64,000 nt of DNA from JAEUTH01 sp039931675 (lineage in GTDB: Bacteria; Bacteroidota; Bacteroidia; AKYH767-A; OLB10), in assembly GCA_039931675.1 (NCBI GenBank), contig JBDTRM010000064.1, positions 1-64,000 of the forward strand, read 5' to 3'. Below are positions 38,301 to 53,300 of this stretch, piece after piece. The notes beneath the pieces were generated by a model. The model was not told where the DNA came from. It saw only the letters and a list, made by a program, of their open reading frames with translations, and did no database searches. The first letter of the stretch is position 1. The number at the start of each line of letters is the position of its first letter. The translations under genes and the position numbers were made by a program.

Positions 38301-41300
38301 ACAGCCGCTGTAGCCCCAACAACTTCAACTATCTGTTCCGGAAATTCTGTTTCACTTCTTGCAAGTGGTGGAACTACTTATAACTGGACACCTTCAACAG
38401 GCTTAAATGCTGTTTCAGGAGCAAGTGTAACGGCAAGCCCAATTGCAACTACGTCTTACGTTGTTACAGTTACCGGTACAGGCGGCTGTACCGCATCAGC
38501 AACTTCAACTGTTACAGTAAATCTTACTCCTACTATTTTAATTGCGCCTTCAAGCGCTTCTGTTTGTTCCGGTGGTACAGTAGCAATTACTACTACTGTT
38601 ACAAACGGTGCAACATCTCCAACTTTTGGATGGTCACCTTCAACGGGAGTTAGCTCGACATCTGTCAGCAATCCGGTAATTACACCTCCGGTTGGAACAA
38701 CAATATATACAGTTACTGTAACAACAACCGGAGGATGTTCAACAACAGGTACGGTTTCATTAACTAATAATGGCGCAGTAGCTGACCCGGCACCCACAGT
38801 GGGTCCCGGTGTTAGTATATGCGGACCGGGTACAACTACTTTAACAGCAACCGGTGCCAATACGCTCCAATGGTTCCTTCTTTCTTCGGGAGGAACACAG
38901 ATCGCAATAGGGTCACCTTATACAACTCCATTGATAACAAGTACTACCACATTTTTTGTGGAAAGCTTTAATGGTGCTTGTGCTGGTCCGCGATCTTCAA
39001 TTGTAGTTACAGTGAACCCTCTCCCAGTGGTAACTGTTAGTTCCAATGTGCCTTTTATTTGTTCAGGTGACTCTGCCCTTTTAACTGCATCGTCTACTCT
39101 GACACCTACATTTTCATGGAGCCCGTCAACAGGATTAAGCGCAACTAATATTGCAAATCCAAAAGCCAGTCCACCCGTTGGAATTACTGTTTATACGGTA
39201 ACGGCAACAGCTGCAACCGGATGTTCATCAACAGCAACAGTTTCAGTTAACAATCTTGGATCGGGAGACCCTGCCCCAACAACCACAAGTTTTGCGCAAT
39301 GTTCAGGACAAGCTCATCTTGCAGCATCAGGATTATCTACGCTAAGATGGTTTGATGCCCAAATAGGCGGTAATTTAAAACACATCGGAGCAACATGGGA
39401 TTCCGTTTGGACGGCCACCACAACATATTGGGTTGAGAGTTTTAACGGTACTTGTCCAAGTCCGCGAACATCAGTTACAGTAACAGTGAATCCGCCCACC
39501 TCAGTTTCCATTTCACCAGCAAGCCCTACAATTTGTTCGGGAGGTAGCGCTACGCTTACTGCAAATGCGCCAACAACTTCACTCGCCAATGTATTAGCTG
39601 CTATCAATACAAATAGTTCAACATTAATTGCATCGGTTCCTACAGCCACCAGCTTTACCTTAGACAATGGTTTGAATGGAACAAATATTACTGATGGCTG
39701 TTCAGACATGTATGACGGTGGAAACTTCCTTAATACTAATCTTGCAACCTCCATCACTTATTCTGACAATACGATTCTCAGTAATGCAGCAGCTTTAGGA
39801 ACAGGCGGGCAATATTTTACAAGATTTATTGGTACAGCCGGTTGTGTTGCTGGTCCGGCAACAATATTTTATTGGGCCTCCGATATCAATGGGTTGTCAA
39901 CTATGAGTATTACCGGTAATAATGGTGCTGACGGTTCAGGAACTCAAGATCTGAATACATTTACTGTAACAGCAAATGGTGTTACTTATAACTGTTATTT
40001 AAAAAGGGTTTTTGGTGCTGGTGATCCTTCTATTAATCATCTGTTTATAATACCTCAGCCCACTACAGCAGCTCAAACAATGGGCGCTTCAACTGATGAT
40101 GATCAGCATAATATTACAGGCCTGACGGGTGTTACAAGAGTTTATTATATGTTGTACGCAGGGGCAGCGGGTGCCGCAATAAGTGTACCTTCAGCTACAA
40201 CTATTGCACAAACATTTGTAAACATTATTCCTCCTCCGGTTACTTATATCTGGAGCACAGGATCCACCGCCTCTTCAATCACTGTTACACCTCCCGGCAC
40301 AACAACTTATACGGTAACGGTAAGCAATGGCTTATGTACTGCTTCAAGCAGTGCCACTGTAACCGACTTGGGTGCAGGAGACCCTGCACCAGTGGGTGTT
40401 AATGGATCAAGATGCGGAACCGGTAGTGTTGCATTAACGGCAACAGGCAACTCGCTTTTAAGGTGGTACAGTGTACCAACCGGTGGAGCAATTTTAGGAA
40501 CCGGTTCACCATTTAACACGCCTTCTATTTCAACGACAACGACATTTTATGTGGAATCATTTAATGGAACATGTCCAAGTCCTAGGACGGCTGTTATTGC
40601 AACAGTTAATTCTGTCCTGCCAGTTACAGCTTCAGCTACGGCTACATCAATTTGTAATGGAAGTTCAACCACCTTGTCTGCGACAACAAATACTACAATT
40701 ACTTTTTCGGCATTGTTGGTCAGTGGAAATTCTACTACCGCGCAATGCCAGGCATGGGATGCATTCACAAATTCATTGGTTCCTGCTCCTTATGTATCAG
40801 TTAAAATGTTTGGAGATTTTGATGGAGTAGCTGCTGCCGGAAGAACCGTAAGCAATCCTGCTACAGCACAGGCAATTGCAAGTGCATTGAATACAAGGGC
40901 AACAGAAGTCAATTTTCCTACAGCCGATCAGTTTGGCAATACGTGGAGAGTTGGTTTGGCTTGCGGATCCGGTTGCGGTAACCCTATAGCAACTGTTGAA
41001 CTGAATGCTGACAATAATGGATTGGATTGTGCCTGTAATGCAACAAATAACGGATGGTGTGTTCGTCCGAACCTGGTTGGTTCTAATTCAGGTGGTATTA
41101 ATACTAATACCTGTGCTCCGATACCCACTCAAACGGTTAATGTTCAGTTTACATCTGCGGCCAACCTTCCCAACTATTCCTGGGCACCGGCTACTGGCTT
41201 AAGTTGCACAACTTGTGCCAACCCAATAGCAAGTCCGACAGTTAATACAACTTATACGGTTACCACTACATCAGCCAATGGCTGCACATCTTCGGCTACC

Positions 41301-44300
41301 GTAAGCATTACAGTGGCAACCCCTCCGGCTGCACCAACAGCAGGCAGTGTAACAGCACCTTGCGGTAATGGTACAGCAACTTTAAATGCAACCGGTTCGG
41401 GTGGCACCTTGAAATGGTTTACCGCAGCTTCAGGAGGAACCCAGGTTGGTACAGGCTCTCCATTAAATATTGCGGTTATCAGCGATACAACGTTTTATGT
41501 TTCAGAAACTACTTTAGCTGCTCCGTTCTGCGAAGGACCCCGTACTGCTGTATTTGTAAATATTATTGACCCTGATACAATCACGGCTTCAATTAATATA
41601 CCTCTTATTTGTAATCAATCTCCTGGTGCTGTACAGGTAACTTTAACAGCTGCCGATGTTTCTAGTCCTCAGAATAATGTCTATACATATACATGGACGT
41701 CATCTGCCGGTGGTGGTTTAAATACATCCACAGGCGCATCCGTTACGGCAAATCCTACCCAGTCTGCAACTTATACAGTAACTGCTTTCGATGCAGGTAC
41801 CAATTGTACAAGAATAAAAACCGTAACAGTGGGTGTTGGAACTTCGCCAACATTTAACACAGTAACGGCTGCAACTCCAAGTTTCTGCCAGGGCAGCTCT
41901 ACTACTATTACTGCTGTTGCATCAGTGGGCGGTCCTTCATCATTTACATTTAATGGTGGTGCTGTGACTATTAATGATGCTACTACTGCTACACCTTACC
42001 CATCAAGTATATCAGTTTCAGGTTTAACACCAACCACAACAGTTGCGAATGTTAAAATAAATGGTTTGACTCATACCTACCAAGGGGATATTGATATAAT
42101 ACTTGTTAATCCTTCGGGTCAGTTTGTAACCTTAATGTCAGATCAGGGCAACGCAGTAGGTGCAGTTGGAAACAACTATACTTTCCAGGATGGCGCGCCT
42201 GTATTTAATCCTGCTGCAAGTGGAACCTACAGTTGTGCAGATGCTGCTGCCAGTCCTGATAACTATCCGGCTCCGGGTCCAGGGGCTGTAAGCGGACCAG
42301 TTACTCCTCTTTTATCAACTTTTACAACTGCACCAAACGGAACCTGGAATTTATATGTAGTAGATGACGTAGGTGGCGATTTAGGAAACTTTACAAGCTG
42401 GTCTATTACTTTTACAGGTACTTCGATTCCGGTTACTTATTCATGGTCGCCTTCAACGGGATTGAGCAGCACAACGGGGGCAACTGTAACTGCCACCCCT
42501 CCTGCATCAGGCACTGCTACCTATACCGTAACAGCAGCCGATCCTGCAGGATGTACCTCCACAGCTTCTATTTCCTTAACTGTGAATGTAACCCCTTCTG
42601 CTCCGGCATGTGTCAATGATACAGTATGCGGACAAGGTTCAGTTACAGTTACTGCAACAGGCACTGGTGGAACTTTGAGGTGGCTTAAAGCAATAGGTGG
42701 CCCTGTAGTTACTACGGGACCTTCTTACACTGAAAATATTTCTACTACTACAAACTATTATGTATTTGAAGAATCAGGTGCTTTAACTCAAAACGTAGGT
42801 CCGGTCTCCCCTGCATATACAAATGGCAATTTTGGTACAACAGATTACCAAACCTTTGATGTGCTTTCATCAAGCGGTATAATTATTAATACTGTTGAGA
42901 TTAATGCATGGCCAGGGGGTGCGGGCATTCCGCAGGTACCCACAGGCACACCGGTTACAGTACAACTGGAGAACAATCTTGGGCAGGCTATAGGAGCTCC
43001 GGTAATTACAGTAACTGGAGCCCCGGGTGGTACAGCTCATAATATCACACTTAATTTATTCGTTCCACAGGGAACCGGATGGAGACTTCGTCCTATTCAA
43101 AATCCTATCTTACAGGTTCTGTTAGCAGGATTTACCTATCCCTATACAATACCCGGTCAGGTTTCTATTACAGGTATTGGAGGTCCGGGAACCACTGGTC
43201 CTCAATCGGAATATCGTTACTTCTTTAATTGGAATGTAACTACGGCATGTTTCTCACCATTGTGCAACGCAATTGGGGTAGTAACTCCACCGGCACCTTT
43301 AACAATTACGCCTTCAGGACCTACTACATATTGCGGTTCGGGTACAGTAAGTCTGACTGCAGGAGGAAGCCCAAGCTGGGTTAACTTTAATTGGTCACCT
43401 GCAGCAGGTCTAAACGCAACTACAGGTGCTACTGTAACTGCAACGCTTAATACTCCAGGTGTATATACTTATGTTGTTACTGCAGATGATGGAGTGTCGG
43501 GTGGCTGTGTAGATACACAATCAGTAGTAATCACCATATTACCTGCTCCGACAGTTAGCGTAGTTGCTGCTCCTTTTGATACACTTTGTACTGGAGTGAA
43601 TTTCCAGTTCAGTTCAACGTCAAATAGTGTTTCGGTTAAGCAATTAGGAGCGTCTCATAGCTTGGGCGGAATAGATATTATTCCATATAATGGACTTAAT
43701 GTAATAAGAACTCAAATCCTATATACAAAGACCGAATTGAATGCGGCAGGATTAATAGGACCAAGCAATATTACGAGTTTGGCTTTCGAAATAGCATCCA
43801 AATCAAGTACAACACCATATACAGGTTTTGCTATTTCAATGGCACAGGTTGGAACGACTCCTCCTGTAACCGGTTATATTGCAGGAACGTTCAGTAATGT
43901 GTTTACAGGAAACATTACTACTACAATTGGCTGGAATACTTATAACTTTACTACCCCATTTGCGTGGGACGGTCTTTCCAATGTGGTAGTGGATGTGTGT
44001 AATGGCAGTGGAGCAGGTGGCGTGGACCAGGTATATACAACCCCTACATCATCAGCACAAACGGTAGTGCCAACATTTACGCTTTGTTCGAATACAACAT
44101 CAACAGTTCAGGTAAACCGACCTAATACAAGGTTTACAGGGGGTGCATTATTATTCACATGGTCACCTTCTGCAGGCTTAAGCAGTTCATCTGTTGCTAA
44201 TCCTACCTGGACTAACCAGGGAGTGGGTAATTACACATATACGCTTACAGTTAAGGACTCAGCTACAGGTTGCACTGCATCAGGCAGTTTAAGTTTTGTA

Positions 44301-47300
44301 GTGAGTAATACACCAAAAATTCCTTTGGTTGCTTTTATTGGGGATTCTGTTTTATGCGTAAGCGGAACCGCTAATATGCGTGCTTTCGGAACTACTGGTT
44401 CGTTTCAATGGCAGGTATCAACTGACAGTGTAAATTTCACAAACGCTGCGTGTACACCTAATAATATTGTTTTGCCCTGCGATACGTTTAGCACGGGAGT
44501 AATATCATCTACGAAATATTACCGGGTTTTTGTATCCTGCGGAGGAGACTCTTCTTATTCAAGAATTCTAACAGTAGTTGTAAATAATCCACAGGTTTTA
44601 ACAACGACTCCAGGTTCGCGTTGCGGTATAGGTACCGTTACGTTAGGTGCAACTGGCTCTAGCGGAACTACCTTAAACTGGTATGCTAATCCATCAGGTG
44701 GAACATCAATAGGAACAGGTAATAGCTTTACAACACCTGTAATTTCAAGTACTACAACCTTCTATGTGGGAGCAGCAGCAGCAGGTAGTACCACGACAGC
44801 AGTAAATGCCCCTGTGGGAACTGCTACCGGATCTACCCAGGCGGGCATGCCTTTCAGAGGTGGTAATGGAACCGCCATGAGAACACAGTTTCTTTATACC
44901 GCATCTGAACTCACAGCAGCTGGATTCTCAGGTGGTAACTGGACTGAGTTCCAATGGAATTTTACAACACCAATAGGAGGTGCCTGTTCAATGGGCAACT
45001 TTACTATTCGTGTAGGTAATACAGCAGCTACGGGTCTTACAGGTACTTTCCTTACAGACCCAACAACAGTAGTCTTTGGTCCTGTTGCGTATTCTCCACC
45101 TGTTTTAGTCGGAGCTGTTACTTTTACATTCGGTACTCCCTTTTCTTGGGATGGAACATCCAATGTTTATATAGAAATATGTCATGATAACCCGGTTCCG
45201 GGTGTTGGTTCAGGTCAAATGGCTTCAAATACAACTGGGTTTGTTTCTGTTAATTTTGTTGGAGCGGCTTGTGGTACTGCCTCTGGGGGTTCAACTCAAA
45301 ACATTCGCCCAATAATTAATATTGCAGGTACGGCAATTACCGGTTGTTTCAGCGCCCGTGTTCCTGTAACAGCAACGGTTACTACTCCTCCAGCGATTAG
45401 TGTAACAGGAAATGCTGCTACTTGTGCAGGAGACAGCGTTACAATAAATGTTACGAGTCCTAATGACCCGAACTATATTTATACCTGGGAACCTGGTACT
45501 TTAATTGGTGCAAGCCAGGTTGTAGCTCCTTCTGCCACCACTACCTATACCGTTACGGCACAAGATACTTCAAGTGGTTGTGCTAATACAGGCACCGTAA
45601 CCGTAACAGTAACGCAAAGGCCTACCATAAGTTCGATTACAGTTAACCCTAACCCTGTTTGCCAGGGCGACAGTGCGCAGATAACTGTGACAGCTATACC
45701 AGTTATTCCACCAAGCGGTGATTATACGGTTGGTCCTATTACATTTGCACCAGTTGCACCTACAGGATCACCAACAGAATTGGCTAGTGCAGGAACTGCA
45801 ACAACGCCTCTATCATTCGGAAGTCTTGATGATGGAACATGGGAAAGTATTGCATTGCCTGCAGGATTTGCGTTTAATTACTATGGTTCAACGCCAACAA
45901 CATTCTCAGTTTCAACTAATGGCTTTATGGCGTTTGGAGCTTTAGCAGGTGTTAATGCTTGTTGTTCAGGACAGGTACTGCCTAATGTAGGTACTCCGAA
46001 CAATTATATTGCAGTGGCGCATGAAGACTTAAACTTCACGACAGCTCCTTTAGGCACATTGGACTTCTTTACCAATGGTGTTGCTCCTTTCCGCAAATTT
46101 GTGTTGCGTTTCACAGGTGTGACGAGACATTTAGCAACGGGAAATGTTACTGCTATGATTGTATTAAATGAAACATTCAATACCATTGAAATGCATTTGA
46201 CTTCTGTTACTACAACTGGAGGTGATTTCACAACCCAGGCAATTGAAAATTCTACTGGCTCATTATTTACAGTTGTTCCGGGTAGGAACTCCTCAGTATG
46301 GAATGCTACCAACGAAGGTTGGCAGTTTAGTCCTCCGGTTAGCTCTAGTCTTTCCTATTCATGGACACCACCTACGGGTTTGAGCAGCACTTCAGTAAGC
46401 AATCCTAAGGTATCTCCGGGCAGCACAACTTCTTATACTGTTACAGTTTTAGAAACAGGTACAGGATGCACAAAATCAGGATCGGTTGTAGTTAACGTAA
46501 CTCCAAAACCAAAACCATATTTAGTTGGTCAGTTGAACCAAAACATATTGGGTGATACCATAGTTTGTTCTAACGATCCCGGTTTCTATATCCAGGTAAA
46601 AGATTCAGGCGCTTATGCGGGTGGATATCCTGCGGGAACAACGTTTGAGTTCGTAGGATTAACTGCTCCAAGTAATACCGATGACAGTACATTCGTAAGT
46701 AGTTCAATAATAGAAACTGTGATTGTCACTTTACCTCCTTCCTTAGGAGGATGTGCGGATACTACAGGTAAAGCACCCTCAGGCCCAGCTAATATTGACT
46801 TTGGTACGCAGCAGGCTCAGCAGGTTGTTTTAACTACAGATAGTGTAGGATGTTTTGGGGAATCAACTGGTAATGCTATAGCAACTATTGCATTTGGTGG
46901 TACACCAAACTTCAGATGGCAGTGGTATGATGCATCATTTACGTTGTTAAGGGATACTACTGATAATTTGCTTGCTGACACTTTATTTGGTGTTCCTGCT
47001 GGATGGTATTATTTTACAAGCACTGATCACCAGGGTGTAGTTGATCCTCCATATTGCCAGGTAATAGATAGTATATTCGTAGGTGAGCCTGCTTCTCCGC
47101 TTAATGTAGATGAAGTGTTGGCTAATCACGTTGATGTTCAGTGCTACGGATATGGTACGGGTGCGATAGATCTTATTGTAACAGGTGGTGTACCAGGTTA
47201 TACTTATGACTGGAGCAACGGCTCAACAGATGAAGATCAATCAGGTTTGGTAGCAGGTGTTTACACTGTTACGGTAACTGATCAGCACGGTTGTACTTAC

Positions 47301-50300
47301 GAATTTGCTACTGAAATTGTTCAGAACCCACAGGTTACCATTGGTACTGCACAGAGCAATGTTTCATGTCATAATGGATTTGACGGAACGGCTACGGTTT
47401 ATGTAAATGGTGGCGTACCGGGATATACTTACTTATGGAGTGATGGGCAAACTACTGAGACAGCATTTGATTTGGCTGCCGGTATATATACAGTAATTAT
47501 AACAGATAATTCAGGATCAACATTAGTACCTCCGGGTCCAAGTTGCGATACCATTATGACGTTCTTAATTTCTGAACCACCGCAGTTAGATGCAACAGGA
47601 ACAGTTATTGATCTGAATTGCTTTGGTGCCTCTAACGGAGTTGCAACTGCGAATCCTTTTGGCGGAACACCTCCATATTCTTATGATTGGAATACAATTC
47701 CAACTCAAACTACACAAACAGCTACAGGTTTACAAGCCGGAACAGTAGTAGTTACTATTACTGATTCAGTAGGATGTACAAAAGATCTTGTTCTTCAGAT
47801 TAACCAGCCTGACAGCTTATACTTTGATAAAACTATTGATGATGTAACCTGCAACGGTGGCAACGATGGAAGCATTACTATTTCAGTAAATGGCGGAACA
47901 CCGGGCTACAGTTACTTGTGGAGTAATGGCGGAACTACGGAGACTATCAGCGGATTAACAGCAGGTACTTATGTAGTAACAGTTACTGATGCAAATGGTT
48001 GCCAGGTGATAGGTTCAATGTTAGTAAATGAACCATCGGCAATAAACCTTGTGATGAGCCAAACCAATGTAAGTTGCTATGGCCTGAGCAATGGTAGTGC
48101 ATTAGCAACAGTATCAGGTGGTACGCCTTCTTATTCATATTCATGGAATACAAACCCTGCACAGAGTACTAATAGTGCTACAGGATTAACCGCAGGCACC
48201 TACACACTTGTAATTACTGATGCAGTAGGATGTATAGTGAGCCAGGATGTAGTTATTACACAACCTGATTCAATTGCACTTAATGAAAATGTAACTCAGC
48301 CATTATGTAATGGCGGATTAGGTTCAGTTGAACTCTTTGTAACAGGCGGCACATTGCCTTACAACATTATCTGGTCTAACGGTAATACCACTCAAACAAA
48401 TGGTGGTCTTGTTGCGGGAACATATACTGTAACTGTTACAGATGCCAATGGTTGCGTGAGTACACAAATATTTGTTATCACTGCGCCTGATGCAATAGTT
48501 GTAACACCTACCATAACCAACGTAAGTTGCTTCGGTAGTGTAAATGGTTCAATAGTGCTTTCAGTTACAGGTGGCGTAGGTCCATACACTTACCAGTGGA
48601 GTTCAGGCAGCACCGATAATTTTATAACAGGTCTTGCAGCAGGTAATTACACAGTTACAGTTACAGATGCTAATTCATGCTCAGTAACGGTTATTGTTCC
48701 GGTTACGCAACCTGCAGAGTTAACTTGTATCTGTAATTCAAATGTTACCAATGTAAGCTGCTTCGGTGGTTCTAACGGTTCTATAACAGCATTGCCTGTA
48801 GGCGGTACTGCTCCATACAGTTATTCATGGAAGCGTATTGCTCCAACAGTAAGTGGTGTTTTAGCTACAACTCAAACTATCAGCGGTTTAACAGCAGGTA
48901 CTTATGAAGTAACTATAACTGATGCTAACGGTTGCGTAAAAGTTGGAACTGCTACAGTAACTCAACCATCGCAATTAGTGGCTACCGCAACTGTAATCAA
49001 TAACTCTTGTAGTGGCAATGCCAACGGTCAGATTACCTTAACGGTTTCAGGTGGTGTTCCTCCATATACTTATGCATGGAATACAGTTCCTCCTCAAACA
49101 ACAGCAATCGCTACAGGTCTTACAGCAGGTTCATATACTGCTGTAGTTACTGACGCTAACGGCTGCACAAAAGTGGTAACTGCAACAGTTACTCAGCCAG
49201 CCGGTATTACATTAACAACTTCCAAAAACAACGTAAGTTGCAATGGTGGTGCTAACGGTACAGCTTCGGTAACTGCAACAGGCGGAGTTACACCTTACTC
49301 TTATTTGTGGAGTAATGGTAAGACTACTAAGAATATCACAGGTCTCGCTGCAGGTACTTATACAGTTGTTGTAACAGATGGTAACGGATGTTCTAAGACT
49401 GCAAGTGTGGTTATCACACAGCCAACGAAGATCACGGCCCTTTATGTTGTAACTAATCCTAATTGTTTTGGTGCTACCAATGGTGCAATTGATATTACAG
49501 TAACCGGTGGTACCCCTCCATATACTTATACATGGTCAACCGGAGCTACTACCCAGGATTTGAATGGAATAGTATCCGGAGCATATTCGGTATTCATTAC
49601 TGACAGCAAGGGTTGCGTAATTTTAGCTAACATCATACTTACACAACCAAATGCAATAGCATTAAGTACAACTATTAAAGATGTAACATGCTTTGGCGGT
49701 AATAATGGTAAAGTAACAGTGTTGGCAACCGGAGGTACTTCTCCTTATACTTATGTGTGGAGCAACGGACAAACCAATGCAGCAGCAACTAATCTCACGG
49801 CAGGTACTTACACAGTAACCGTAACTGATACCAAAGGTTGTTCATTGTCAATATCTGCAACAGTAGGCCAGTCGCCACAATTAGTATGTTCAGCGAATGT
49901 TGGCTGTATGAATAATGTAAGCTGTTTTGGCGGAAGCAATGGTAAACTATGTGTTAGTGTAACCGGTGGCAAGGCTCCATACACTTATTCATGGAATACA
50001 AGCCCGGTAGCTACTACCGCTGCCGTTAACAATGTGCCTGCCGGAACTTACACCGTAGTGGTAACTGATAAGAATGGTTGTACAACATCTTGTACTTTCA
50101 CTATTACTCAACCTGCTGCATTGGTAGTTGCTCCTTTAGCAAGCACTAATGTATCATGTAAGAATGGTAGTAACGGAACGGCAAGCATTACAACTGTAAC
50201 AGGTGGTACACCTCCTTATTCATATTCATGGAATACAGTTGTAACAGCTACTACAACTTCGGTAAGCGGTCTTACAGCAGGCACCTATAAGGTAACTGTT

Positions 50301-53300
50301 ACTGATGCTAACGGATGTACAGCTACAGCTACGGTTAAGATTACTCAACCTACACAGTTGGTTTTAAATACTACCAAAACTAATCTTGCATGTAATGGTG
50401 CAGGTACAGGTAGTATAACTGCTACGGCAACAGGCGGAACGCCAGCATATATTTATACGCTTAATCCGGGTGCGATTACGAACGGAACTGGTTTGTTTAC
50501 CGGTTTAGGTGCGGGAACTTATGATGTAACTGTTACTGACGCTAACGGTTGTTCAGTCACTAAAACAGGAATCGTAATTACAGAACCTTCTGCATTAACG
50601 ATGGATCCAACTTCCGGTACTGATGTAAATTGTTTCGGAGGTAACAACGGAACTGCAACTGCAGGAGCAGTGGCAGGCGGAACACCTCCTTATGTTTATA
50701 TCTGGAATACGATACCTCCGCAGGGAACTGCAACTGCAACCGGCTTAACAGCAGGAACCTATATTGTTATGGTTACCGATGCGAAAGGTTGTACAGTTTC
50801 AGGCACTGTGATTGTTAACCAGCCTGCTGCACCTTTAGCTATTGCTATCATCAATCAAACCAACATTACGTGTAGTGGTGGTACAACAGGTGATGCTACA
50901 GCAGACGCAACAGGTGGAACAGCTCCATATACTTACGAATGGAGTGACGGACAAACTACAGCACAGGCAACAGGATTAGTGGCAGGTACTTATGTAGTAA
51001 CTGCAACTGATGCTAACGGATGCCAGGCATTAACTTCGGTAACAATTTCTCAGGCAAATGCATTCAGTGTTGCGGCAACTTCTACCAATGTTTCATGTAA
51101 TGGTGGTGCTGACGGAACAATAACTGCAACAGTATCAGGTGGTAATCCTCCTATCCTTTATACACTTAATCCGGGTGCGATTACTAACGGTACAGGTTCG
51201 TTTACTGGTTTAACTGTAGGCACTTATACTGTAACCGCAGCTGATGCAGGCGGATGTACTGCTACAACTGTAGTTACTATTACTCAGCCAAGTATATTGA
51301 TTGCAAACGCATTTTCAACTAATGTAAGTTGTAATGGCGGATCAAACGGCACAGCTACTGTTTTTGCAACAGGTGGTACTGCTCCATATTCTTATTCATG
51401 GACAGGTGGTTCTACATTGCAAAATCCTTCAGGCTTATTGGCTGGCACATATACTGTAACAGTTACTGATGCTAATGGATGTACCTTAGAAAGAACGGTA
51501 ACAATTACTGAACCTGCTGCAATGGCAATTGCTCAGTCGCAGGTTAATGTATTGTGCAACGGTGGGGCTACAGGCTCTGCAACTGCAACAGTTTCTGGTG
51601 GCACGGCTCCTTACTTCTACTTCTGGAATAATGGCCAGATGACACAAACAGCAGCAGGATTAACAGCAGGAACCTATACAGTAACTGTTACTGATTACAA
51701 AGGTTGCTCTGTTACATCAGTTTATACAATTACCGAAGGCTCTGCAATAGTTGCAAATCCGGCACAAGGCACAATAACCTGCTTTGGCGGAACTACAACA
51801 ATAAGTGTTGCGCCTGCCGGTGGAATTGCTCCTTACTCTTATTCATGGAGCCAGGATGCATTGAATGCCTCTAACAGTGCAATTGTTGGTGCAGGTACTT
51901 ACTATGTTGTAATTACTGATTCAACAGGATGCGATGTAACTCAATCATTTACAGTTACCGAGCCTTCAGCAATTCTCTGCGGTGCTACCTCAACGAATTT
52001 ATCATGTAATGATATTAACAACGGAACAGCTTCTGTTTCAGCAAGCGGAGGAACAGCACCATATACCTACTTATGGAGTAACTCTTCAACTGATGCTTCT
52101 ATTTCAGGTCTTGCACCAGGCACTTACGTTGTTCTTATTACCGATTCTAACGGATGTACAACATCATGTAGTGTTACTATAACAGAGCCTGCTGAATTGA
52201 GCTTATCATTAAGCACCAGCAATGCAAGTTGTGGTACAAATAATGGTTCTGCAATGGCAATCGTTTCAGGTGGTACTGCTCCATATTCTTACTTATGGGA
52301 TGATGGTGAAACAACCGCTTCAATAAATGGTCTTGCAGCCGGTACTTATACAGTAACGGTTACTGATGCCAATGGCTGCGGTCCGCAAACGGCTTCAGTT
52401 ACTATCGGTGATACACCTCCTGTAAGTTGTTCTATAGCAGGCACTGATCCAACATGTGCGGGCTATAATAATGGTTTCGCAACAGTAACAGTTACCGGTG
52501 GCGGTGGTTCAAACACATATTCATGGAATACTGCACCAATTCAAACTACTGCAACAGCCACAGGTTTGGCAGCAGGCACGTATGAAGTAACAGTAACTGA
52601 TATTACAGGTTGCTCAAGCACTTGTTCGGTTGATATTACTGAGCCTTCACCTCTTGTATTAACCGCAAGCCAAAACAGCAGCGCTTGCTCAGGTAGTGCA
52701 TCGGGTGTTGCCACTGTAACAGCATTTGGTGGTTTACCTCCATACAGTTACTTATGGACTAACGGACAAACAACTGCTACTGCAACAGGATTATCTGCCG
52801 GAGCAGCTTATGTAACCGTTACAGATGCTGCCGGATGTTCAGAAATATTGTGCGTAATCATGCAACAACCTGTTGCTATAAGCTGCAATACTTCTACAAC
52901 GCCTGCGGCATGTGGACAGGCTATCGGAAGTGCAACTGTAAATGTATTTGGCGGACAGGGTCCATATTCTTATAACTGGAATACTATCCCGCAACAAAGC
53001 AATGCAATTGCAACACTTCTTTCTGCAGGAACATATACGGTAGTGGTAACAGATGCAAATGGTTGTTCAACACAATGTACAGCAACCGTTGTACAGCCTG
53101 GCGGAGTTTCTTATATACTTACAGTAGTTAATCCTAACTGTAACGGTGGTACAGGTTCAGTAACCGTTTCATTGTTAAATGGCGGAACAGCACCTTATAC
53201 CTTTAACTGGTCAAATGGAAGTTCATCAGCAAGCAGCGGAGCAGTATTGGCTGGAACCTATACAGTTACTGTTACTGATTCAAGCGGTTGTTCTAATATA

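Noticed and set aside
38456..38860. 134-codon antisense frame, and several similar ones, within the giant gene
   Set aside because: These are shadows caused by the Thr/Val/Gly-rich codon pattern of the sense strand; none has a signal or domain.
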